Of a DNA stretch of 5,948 nucleotides, positions 1 through 4,909 are shown one piece after another. How positions within the stretch are numbered: position 1 is the stretch's first letter; each line of letters starts with the position of its first letter. Below the pieces are notes generated by a model that had not been told where the DNA came from, ran no database searches, and saw nothing but the letters and a program-made list of their open reading frames with translations. The DNA is from an uncultured Eubacteriales bacterium (lineage in GTDB: Bacteria > Bacillota > Clostridia > Lachnospirales > Lachnospiraceae). Location: positions 1 to 5,948 of the forward strand of contig ONWL01000157.1 of the NCBI GenBank assembly GCA_900321525.1, read 5' to 3'. The position numbers and the translations under genes were made by a program.

Positions 1-121
1 TACTATCCAGTAATCTCAAATATCGTTCATAATAATCTTAAAGATCTTCGCATACCTTTTCTCTTCTTCTAATCTGGCAATTCTGGATACTCTGCATTCA
101 GACCTGCGGGTAGGAAATGTT
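1..121. other. No supported gene (downstream of small membrane protein)
   Basis: I see no gene that can be supported here. On the minus strand one frame stays open from about 138 to a TGA at 18-16 and reads as a charged stretch (for example RIARLEEEKRYAKIFKII), but it has no start codon and follows directly on a stop. It could be the tail of a decayed gene or chance. A second minus-strand ORF of 24 codons (143-69) overlaps the end of the membrane protein gene and has no recognisable ribosome binding site. No hairpin followed by a T-run is visible, so no terminator can be called for the upstream genes. Confidence 0.4.
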
Positions 122-283
122 TTACATTGGAGATGTCATCCATAAATAACCCAACGCAAATATTCCTAAAAACATCAAACCCAGCAGTGTAGCACCTACT
201 TTATTCTTTTTTCGCAGAAAAGATACAATAGTTAAGGTTAACAAAATCAAATATACAAATGCCAACCATGCTGTAAATCCCAT
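122..283 (-). CDS. Small two-helix membrane protein (53 aa), unknown function
   Basis: This short gene starts at ATG 283-281 and ends at TAA 124-122. The protein has two hydrophobic segments, about residues 4-23 and 31-50, joined by a basic loop, RKKNK. By the positive-inside rule the loop should face the cytoplasm with both ends outside. An AGGAGG ribosome binding site lies at 300-295, 11 bases before the ATG, and overlaps the stop codon of the lipoprotein gene upstream, so the two are almost certainly translated from one message and probably coupled. I do not recognise the family. The combination of strong ribosome binding site, exact start and stop, and clean two-helix hydrophobicity makes it a likely real gene. 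The role is unknown; a membrane partner of the adjacent lipoprotein is a reasonable inference. Confidence 0.72.
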   Translation of the reverse strand: MGFTAWLAFVYLILLTLTIVSFLRKKNKVGATLLGLMFLGIFALGYLWMTSPM

Positions 284-294
284 ACCAACACACA

Positions 295-300
295 CCTCCT
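295..300 (-). promoter_or_regulatory. Ribosome binding site overlapping upstream stop codon
   Basis: AGGAGG on the minus strand precedes the 53-aa membrane protein start by 11 bases. Its first two bases lie inside the TAG stop (301-299) of the lipoprotein gene. Terminating ribosomes therefore sit directly over this site, an arrangement typical of translational coupling. Confidence 0.7.
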
Positions 301-763
301 ATTTCCAATAATCATACCCTAAGTCATCGATACACTGTGGGATTTCGATTTCTTTCCCTTTGGTGTCTATTGCACGCCAAAAACTCGGCTGATTCATCAG
401 TCCTGCCGTATTATCATAATCCATCAAAAAATTGTGATCGGGATCTCCCATCAGAGTGTATACCCTTGTGTTAAAGTCATTTGGATTTGGATGAGAAGAA
501 CTGTTTTTATCCATAACAATATAGCCGATACACTGATCCACATCCTCCTGCCCAAAAGCAGCACTGATCGTGCCATAGCCAATATAGGTTCTACCGTTGT
601 ATTCGAGTGTCCCAAACAATGCAAAATCATGTTCCGTATCTTCAAAGGTTCCCATTTGAAATGCAATCGGTTCCTCTGGCAAAGCAGGGTAACGGATTCT
701 TCCGCATCCACACAATGTAAATAAAAAGATGAGGAGAGGGATAAAAAGAATTCTTGTGTTCAT
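299..763 (-). CDS. Putative small lipoprotein, unknown function (154 aa)
   Basis: The protein begins with a classic export signal: a basic start (MNTR), a long hydrophobic core (residues 5-17) and a lipobox-like L17-C18-G19-C20, so Cys20 is the likely lipidated residue and the mature protein would be anchored outside the cytoplasmic membrane. The remaining ~134 residues are soluble and aromatic-rich (for example YNGRTYIGYGTISAAFG and FWRAIDTKGKEIEIPQCI), with a beta-rich appearance. I do not recognise a named domain. The ATG at 763-761 is preceded by GGAGG at 778-774, ten bases upstream, which fixes the start. Downstream it couples to a 53-aa membrane protein. Upstream, 94 bases separate it from the truncated YjbR-like gene with no clear terminator or strong promoter. 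Export and lipidation are inferred from sequence; function is unknown. Confidence 0.85.
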   Translation of the reverse strand: MNTRILFIPLLIFLFTLCGCGRIRYPALPEEPIAFQMGTFEDTEHDFALFGTLEYNGRTYIGYGTISAAFGQEDVDQCIGYIVMDKNSSSHPNPNDFNTRVYTLMGDPDHNFLMDYDNTAGLMNQPSFWRAIDTKGKEIEIPQCIDDLGYDYWK

Positions 764-857
764 GATTTGTGTTCCTCCACGGTTTGATATTCCAAAATTT
801 TTCTAAACTAGCAAACACAAATTTTTAAAGGTTTGGCAGACATCCATTTCTTATCAT

Positions 858-1532
858 CTACTGCCTCAACGCACTCCTCAACGAATTTGGTATCCCTCTT
901 GGTCCCCTCACCCCATATATGCCATATTCTTCCTTCAACACATCAAAGGGAAACTGCTCCGGCATATAGCGTTTTTGCAGTTGCAGCTTCATCACAGCTT
1001 TTACCTTCAGCTTCTCACTTTGATACTGGTAAGGAATATTTGTCTCAAGTACCTTACATTGAAACAGGATTGCCGATACCGGTGCTGCCACATATAAAAA
1101 CACCGTATCACCGGTTTTGATCCCATTGCCTTGTTTCCAGTCAATCTCTGTCGTCTCATCAAACGCATGCTCGATGTCATAATACCTGGGATTGGCAGGA
1201 ACGATCCAGTCTTTGGGAGGCCGAATCTTCCGTTTCTTCTTTGCAGAAGCTGTGGCCAGATAACTCATTTCCAGCAGGTCATAAACTTTCTCTTCTGGCA
1301 CAGTGCCGTCTAACAACACCGAGAGCCAGTGCTGCTTATTCATGTGATAAGCAGGCAGGATGCCCTCTTCCTGAATGAGCATATCCCGAAAGAACAGATC
1401 GTCCACTTTCAGATTGATTACAGTTACATCGTCCATACCGGAAAGTCCCAGTTTATTTCGCTGCACATCCATCACAAGAGCAAACCACTTGCGGTTCTCT
1501 GCATGACGGAAGAAGAAACGTTCCTCACAGTT
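858..1532 (-). pseudogene. 5'-truncated MmcQ/YjbR-like protein with C-terminal PUA/EVE-like domain
   Basis: The reading frame (stop TAG 860-858) matches the MmcQ/YjbR fold: FRHAENRKWFALVMDVQRNK, then a conserved AYHMNKQHWLSVLLDGTVPE core and LLEMSY. After a basic linker (SAKKKRK) comes a second domain resembling PUA/EVE proteins (WIVPANPRYYDIEHAF, GDTVFLYVAAPVSAILF, ending YGVRGPRGIPNSL). YjbR-type proteins are annotated as DNA-binding; the real substrate is not established. Family members start about 25 residues before the FRHAENRKW motif. Here the frame hits TAA at 1535-1533 shortly before that motif, and the only in-frame starts are GTG 1475 and ATG 1472, inside the domain and with no ribosome binding site. 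The missing segment is replaced by inverted repeats and the end of the GNAT gene. A 205-aa product from 1475 is possible, but I favour a gene that lost its 5' end. The family call is firm; pseudogene status is inference. Confidence 0.72.
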
Positions 1533-1541
1533 TTATGCATT

Positions 1542-1565
1542 TCAAAGAACTATAAAGTTCTTTGA
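1542..1565. repeat. Perfect 10-bp inverted repeat, AT-rich loop
   Basis: The arms TCAAAGAACT and AGTTCTTTGA are perfect complements around a 4-base loop (ATAA on the plus strand). It sits between the GNAT gene and the first decodable part of the truncated YjbR-like gene. On the minus strand a TTGACT hexamer lies partly inside and just before it (1571-1566 region), so it could be an operator at a decayed promoter. No T-run follows the hairpin, so it is a poor terminator. A GNAT transcript would first meet a 6-bp hairpin (1612-1597, overlapping the GNAT stop) and a six-T run (1578-1573), a weak terminator at best. Confidence 0.6.
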
Positions 1566-1608
1566 GTCAAGTAAAAAAGCCGTCTTCTCATCGGATCTGA
1601 TTCCCCAA

Positions 1609-2052
1609 TCAGGTATCTATTCTCTTTAGTTCGTGAATATTTTTATTCCGATAGACCAGATCCGTTCTTTCCTGAAATCCGATGTGTTCCCAAAACCCAT
1701 TTCCCATCTCATTCTTCTGGAAAACAACCAGCGCCGTTTTCTGGATGCCTTCCTGCTCCAAAGCATCCATCGCACTGTCAACCAATTTTCTGGCAATACC
1801 CTGCTGCCGGTACTCCGGCAAAACCGCCGTGTGATAAATATAGCCTCTTCGTCCATCATGCCCCGCTATAATCACTCCAACGATCTTTCCGTCATCTTCT
1901 GCCACAAAACTGGTGGTTGGATTGCGTTTTAAATACGCTGCAATCCCCTCTCTGCTGTCGTCTGTTGTGTTTAGTCCCATTCCCGGTGTATGAATCCATA
2001 AATGATACACACCATCATAATCTGCGCTGGACATGACCCGAATATTTACCAT
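1609..2052 (-). CDS. GNAT family N-acetyltransferase (147 aa)
   Basis: This is a Gcn5-related acetyltransferase that transfers acetyl from acetyl-CoA to an amine; the acceptor cannot be read from the sequence. The acetyl-CoA binding motif A follows a beta strand (YIYHTAVLPEYR) with the pyrophosphate-binding R82-Q-Q-G-I-A87 and a following helix (KLVDSAMDAL). The C-terminal motif B region is GNGFWEHIGFQER. The compact 147-aa single-domain layout, including DGRRGYIYH before motif A, resembles the YpeA-like group. The frame can be extended to a TTG at 2073, but GGAG at 2064-2061 lies eight bases before the ATG at 2052-2050, so that ATG is the start. The 105-base gap to the ATPase gene upstream is very AT-rich and may hold its own weak promoter (TTGTAA with TGTAAA 17 bases on). 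The stop codon sits inside a small hairpin. Confidence 0.9.
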   Translation of the reverse strand: MVNIRVMSSADYDGVYHLWIHTPGMGLNTTDDSREGIAAYLKRNPTTSFVAEDDGKIVGVIIAGHDGRRGYIYHTAVLPEYRQQGIARKLVDSAMDALEQEGIQKTALVVFQKNEMGNGFWEHIGFQERTDLVYRNKNIHELKRIDT

Positions 2053-2157
2053 CTTTTCTTCTCCAAAAGCCAATCTATACTTTTACATTTCATTTTTTCT
2101 TAAATTTACAAGTGTATTTTTATTCTTTTACAAATGTCCCAAGCTGCAATTCTCTTA

Positions 2158-3456
2158 TTAGATCAATATTGCCATATAAAGGGGAAGTGTGATTTTCGTA
2201 TCTGAGACACCAAGGTTGCCGGAAACCAACTTATATGCATAGGGAGGCGCATACTCTGAAATAAACGTATTCAGAGAGACAGTTGCGCCGTTTTTTGCTT
2301 TGACTTCTACAGGAATCACCTGTCCGTCATGTACATATAGAAATTCAATTTCCTGTGTGTTTCTGTCATTGCGGAAATAGTTCAGAGTAAAACCACGTTT
2401 CAACAACATATCAAACACAAGATTTTCATAGATACCACCTTTTGCCGGTCCGGTAAGGGTATCCTTCAAAAGTGCCACCTGTGTATCATAACCATATAAC
2501 GAGGTAAGCAGTCCTATATCCGTTACATATACTTTGAACTGCTCCGGCTTCTCATATGCAATCAGCGGAAACAGTGGTGTAGAAACATTGACACACATTT
2601 TGATCATGCCGGCGTCAACAAGCCAGTTCAGGCAATTTTCATATCGTCTTGCATTGCCATCTCTACTTACCACTTTGTATTGGAACTTTGTATATTCCTT
2701 TGCAAGCTGTCTGGGAATGGAGTGATAGCAGTCACTGATCTTCTGACGGATCTGGGTGGTTGCATAATGTTTGATGTCTTCCTGATAACTCTCCATAATT
2801 TTTTTCTGTGTCGCATAAGCCTCCTGATAGTTGTTTGATTCCAAAAAGCGATTTACCACCTCTGGCATACCGCCCACTACCATGTATTCACGCAGCAGGG
2901 AAATAAACTGATCATGCAGCATAGGGGGAACTTTTTCTTTACGATCAAAATATTCCCGAAGGGTAGATATCGTTTGTTCATTTTTCCCCACCCCCCATAA
3001 AAATTCCTCAAAATCTAACGAGAACATTTCCATGGTTCGTTCATATCCAACCGGAATGGATGCCATTTCTTTATAGTGCAATCCCAAAAGAGAGCCGGAA
3101 GCAATCACATCATAACGATCATCAATGGCCAGAAACTTCAAAGCTGTTCTGGCATTCGGACAATCCTGTATCTCATCAAGGAATATAAGTGTATCATGCT
3201 CCAAAAACTGTACGTTGTTCACATACAGAGATATTTTCTTGTATATCTCTTCCGCTTCCAAAGAGCCTCCAAAAATTTCCTTATGCTCCGGGTTCTTATA
3301 AAAGTTGAGGTAGATATAACTGCTGTAATGTTCCTTGCCAAACTGTTCAATAATAAAAGTCTTGCCAACCTGCCTTGCGCCTTTCACCAAAAGACACTCC
3401 CGGCTTTTGGTATTTTTCCACTTTACCAACTCACTGTATATTTTGCGTTTCAACAT
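2158..3456 (-). CDS. AAA+ family ATPase with DUF4143 domain (432 aa)
   Basis: This is a predicted ATPase of the AAA_14/DUF4143 class (COG1373-like). Walker A is GARQVGKT at residues 26-33, Walker B TLIFLDEIQ at 89-97, and a sensor-like ASGSLLG at 119-125, followed by a winged-helix-like middle part and the DUF4143 region. Near the C-terminus EIEF (369-372) and VEVKAK (383-388) give the E-x-K pattern of PD-(D/E)xK-like folds common at this family's end. The family is widespread and scattered in bacterial genomes; its cellular role is not established. The frame can be extended to 3513, but that TTG lies inside the -35 box; the ATG at 3456-3454, preceded by GGCGGGTG, fits the family N-terminus (MLKRKIYSELVKW). 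Length is normal and both ends are intact. A strong promoter and a palindromic repeat array lie directly upstream. Confidence 0.93.
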   Translation of the reverse strand: MLKRKIYSELVKWKNTKSRECLLVKGARQVGKTFIIEQFGKEHYSSYIYLNFYKNPEHKEIFGGSLEAEEIYKKISLYVNNVQFLEHDTLIFLDEIQDCPNARTALKFLAIDDRYDVIASGSLLGLHYKEMASIPVGYERTMEMFSLDFEEFLWGVGKNEQTISTLREYFDRKEKVPPMLHDQFISLLREYMVVGGMPEVVNRFLESNNYQEAYATQKKIMESYQEDIKHYATTQIRQKISDCYHSIPRQLAKEYTKFQYKVVSRDGNARRYENCLNWLVDAGMIKMCVNVSTPLFPLIAYEKPEQFKVYVTDIGLLTSLYGYDTQVALLKDTLTGPAKGGIYENLVFDMLLKRGFTLNYFRNDRNTQEIEFLYVHDGQVIPVEVKAKNGATVSLNTFISEYAPPYAYKLVSGNLGVSDTKITLPLYMAILI

Positions 3457-3484
3457 CGTTTCGCACCCGCCTTTCTTACTTAAT

Positions 3485-3513
3485 ATCATAAAACATATTA
3501 GAAAGAAAGTCAA
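3485..3513 (-). promoter_or_regulatory. Near-consensus sigma-70/SigA promoter for the DUF4143 ATPase
   Basis: On the minus strand TTGACT (3513-3508) and TATGAT (3490-3485) are separated by exactly 17 bases; each hexamer matches consensus at 5 of 6 positions. Transcription would begin around 3478, giving a leader of about 22 bases that contains the ribosome binding site and ends at the ATG at 3456. The -35 box lies within the degenerate last unit of the repeat array. Confidence 0.75.
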
Positions 3514-3631
3514 TAAAACCGCATCTTTTCAGAGGAACAAAAACAGAAAAATTGCACTTTTTCTGAGGAATAAAAGTATAAAAATTGCACTTTTTTGCAG
3601 GAGCAAAAGCAGAAAAATTGCACTTTTTCTG
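3500..3631 (-). repeat. Tandem 33-bp palindromic repeat array (3 conserved units + 1 degenerate)
   Basis: Read on the minus strand, units lie at 3631-3599, 3598-3566 and 3565-3533, with a decayed fourth at 3532-3500. The three good units share an invariant 16-base core, AAAAAGTGCAATTTTT, and all end in CCT. In units 1 and 3 the core extends to an inverted repeat with 8-bp arms, CAGAAAAA and TTTTTCTG, around a GTGCAA centre; unit 2 has lost the outer arm bases. The fourth unit keeps only traces (AAAAGATGCGGTTTT) and contains the -35 box of the ATPase promoter. The 33-base period is close to three helical turns, and A/T tracts recur roughly every 9-13 bases, so the DNA may be curved. There are no unique spacers, so it is not a CRISPR array. 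It is best read as an operator or upstream activation array for the ATPase; this role is inference. Confidence 0.85.
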
Positions 3632-3651
3632 ACAATCACAAGCTCGCATAA

Positions 3652-4062
3652 TCAAATAATCTTCCCTTCCAAATGATCGCATTCGTGCTGGATGATCTGA
3701 GCGGTCCATCCTGTGAAATCTTGTGTATGTTGATTCATTTTCATATCCTGATACTGCACTGTAATCTTCTGATAACGTGTGGTCTTTCTGGTTCCGGTGA
3801 GAGAAAGACATCCCTCTTCTGCCTCATAAGGCTCCCATTGTTTCAGAATCACAGGATTCAGCATCACCAGATCCATCATCCCCAGAGACACGATGATCAT
3901 GTTTTTGTGATAACCGATCATGTTGGCCGCCATGCCCACACAGTCCTCCCGATGGGCTGCAAGGGTATCCTGCAAATCTTTTGCAATGGGAAGATCTTCC
4001 CGAGTCACCGGCTTAGACTTCTGGCCTAAAAACATCATATCTTTTACAATGGATTTTATCAT
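3652..4062 (-). CDS. def: Peptide deformylase, short clostridial type (136 aa)
   Basis: Peptide deformylase removes the formyl group from the initiator methionine of nascent proteins in the cytoplasm, using a metal held by one Cys and two His. Motif 2 is EGCLSL (residues 83-88; metal ligand Cys85) and motif 3 is QHECDHLEG (125-133; metal ligands His126 and His130, catalytic Glu127), all intact. Motif 1, normally GxGLAAxQ, reads C41-V-G-M-A-A-N-M48, so the Gln that contacts the substrate is Met. The protein ends only three residues after motif 3 and lacks the C-terminal helix of E. coli Def (169 aa). The ATG at 4062-4060 is preceded by AAGGAGTG at 4078-4071; earlier in-frame starts lack this. 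It may be a second, specialised deformylase beside a canonical one elsewhere. The family call is firm; substrate range is unknown. Confidence 0.9.
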   Translation of the reverse strand: MIKSIVKDMMFLGQKSKPVTREDLPIAKDLQDTLAAHREDCVGMAANMIGYHKNMIIVSLGMMDLVMLNPVILKQWEPYEAEEGCLSLTGTRKTTRYQKITVQYQDMKMNQHTQDFTGWTAQIIQHECDHLEGKII

Positions 4063-4116
4063 AATGAAATCACTCCTTCTTTTATGCATACATAGATTTT
4101 TTAACGATTCTGTTCG

Positions 4117-4146
4117 ATTATTTTTTGATTGGCAGAATCTTTGCAA
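4117..4146 (-). promoter_or_regulatory. def: Candidate promoter for the deformylase gene
   Basis: On the minus strand TTGCAA (4146-4141) and AATAAT (4122-4117) are separated by 18 bases, in the AT-rich stretch between the upstream terminator and the deformylase start. Matches to consensus are 4 of 6 and 5 of 6. A promoter is expected here because a strong terminator isolates the gene from upstream, but this exact placement is uncertain. Confidence 0.3.
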
Positions 4147-4186
4147 ACTGTCATCTTCAAAAAAGCTGCAAAATCTCCTATTATAT

Positions 4187-4230
4187 AAAAATCGGCACAG
4201 CCAGTGCCATGCTGACTATACCGATTTTTT
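4187..4230 (-). terminator. Intrinsic terminator after the Dabb gene
   Basis: The arms AAAAATCGG (4187-4195) and CCGATTTTT (4221-4229) pair perfectly over 9 bp and enclose a partly self-complementary loop (CAGC and GCTG). On the minus strand the second arm ends in a run of five T. It begins six bases after the Dabb stop codon. Because the other arm also ends in T on the plus strand, it may work in both directions. Confidence 0.82.
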
Positions 4231-4235
4231 GTTTG

Positions 4236-4535
4236 CTATTCTTCATAATCACAGCAGGTACGATCACAGCAATACTGCCTGATGATCTCCACTGCCTTCA
4301 AATGCAATGGATGTACCTGATAAGCTGCCAATGTCTCCTTGCTGTCATACACACCATGCAGCATGATTTCAGCCGAACTGGTGTCTAAAAGCGGCATGAT
4401 CACATCACAGCGCTTACAGCCGTCCATAACCTCTGTCACCTTGTCGATTCTGCTGCGAAACTCCGCTGCCGCCGCCAGTTTCTCTTCCTCTGTATAGCCT
4501 TCCTGAAACTTCCAGGACACAATATGATGTACCAT
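4236..4535 (-). CDS. Dabb (stress-responsive alpha/beta barrel) domain protein (99 aa)
   Basis: The protein matches the Dabb family (dimeric alpha-beta barrel): the start MVHHIVSWKF, a helix of charged residues (TEEEKLAAAAEFRSRIDKV), a second strand region ending SAEIMLHGVYDSKETLAAY, and the hallmark HPLHLKAVEII near the C-terminus. Family members are small homodimers; some are stress-induced and some act as cyclases or hydrolases, but here no specific reaction can be assigned. The tail is unusually Cys-rich (QYCCDRTCCDYEE). ATG 4535-4533 is preceded by AAAGGAGG at 4548-4541, five bases upstream, which rules out longer in-frame starts. A strong terminator follows within a few bases and 374 bases of apparently non-coding DNA precede it, so it is probably a single-gene unit. 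Confidence 0.87.
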   Translation of the reverse strand: MVHHIVSWKFQEGYTEEEKLAAAAEFRSRIDKVTEVMDGCKRCDVIMPLLDTSSAEIMLHGVYDSKETLAAYQVHPLHLKAVEIIRQYCCDRTCCDYEE

Positions 4536-4909
4536 ATCGGCCTCCTTTATACAATCAATACCTTTGTACAAATCGTTCTCTGCACAGATCACAGATACTT
4601 CTTTGCAAACGCTGTACTTCCACACAAACAATGCATTTGTATCTATATCTCTCTGTTATCCGTGAATCGTGGATTCCGGCAATTGCGAAACTCTGGAAAA
4701 CATTTGGACAGAATACCAAAGAAGGCAAACATATCTTAAAAAGGCTCTTGTAGATGTCAGTCCTTGTCATTCTGAGACTTTCTGCCTGACCAACCGAACA
4801 GCTTATCATCTGTTACATTCGAACCGAAACGCAGGCGTTTCCAAAAGACATGTTGCGTACGAAGGCATTCTCCAGAAAGTAGATAGAGTTTCGCAATGCC
4901 GAACGATTC
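4536..4909. other. 374-base intergenic region, no convincing gene
   Basis: ORFs here on either strand lack ribosome binding sites and family-like sequence. Visible structure includes a perfect inverted repeat at 4826-4841 (GAAACGC, two bases, GCGTTTC), a 10-bp palindrome TTTGTACAAA near 4563-4572, and GTCATTCTGAG at 4766-4776, a phrase common in dispersed intergenic repeats of gut Firmicutes. I find no hairpin with a T-run after the glutamate synthase-like gene and no clear promoter for the Dabb gene, although both should be somewhere in this stretch. Confidence 0.5.

Noticed and set aside
69..143. 24-codon minus-strand ORF overlapping the end of the small membrane protein gene
   Set aside because: Too short to judge, no good ribosome binding site, and no sequence features beyond chance.
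833..1120. Plus-strand ORFs opposite the YjbR-like and other genes
   Set aside because: They lie antisense to genes with clear family motifs and have no ribosome binding sites or recognisable protein features.
1542..1565. LexA (SOS) box, because the palindrome contains GAAC and GTTC
   Set aside because: Gram-positive LexA sites have four bases between GAAC and GTTC; here there are six, and no SOS gene is adjacent.
3457..3513. Longer ATPase start at TTG 3513
   Set aside because: This TTG is part of the -35 hexamer and lies upstream of the predicted transcript start; the family N-terminus and a ribosome binding site point to ATG 3456.
3500..3631. CRISPR-like array
   Set aside because: Units are directly adjacent and similar across their full 33 bases; there are no unique spacers of fixed length and no cas genes in the window.
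4555..4809. 84-codon minus-strand ORF upstream of the Dabb gene
   Set aside because: No ribosome binding site, no family-like sequence, and it crosses the GTCATTCTGAG repeat-like motif; its composition looks like translated non-coding DNA.
4826..4841. Terminator of the glutamate synthase-like gene
   Set aside because: The hairpin is short with a two-base or four-base loop, lies about 70 bases after the stop and is not followed by a T-run.
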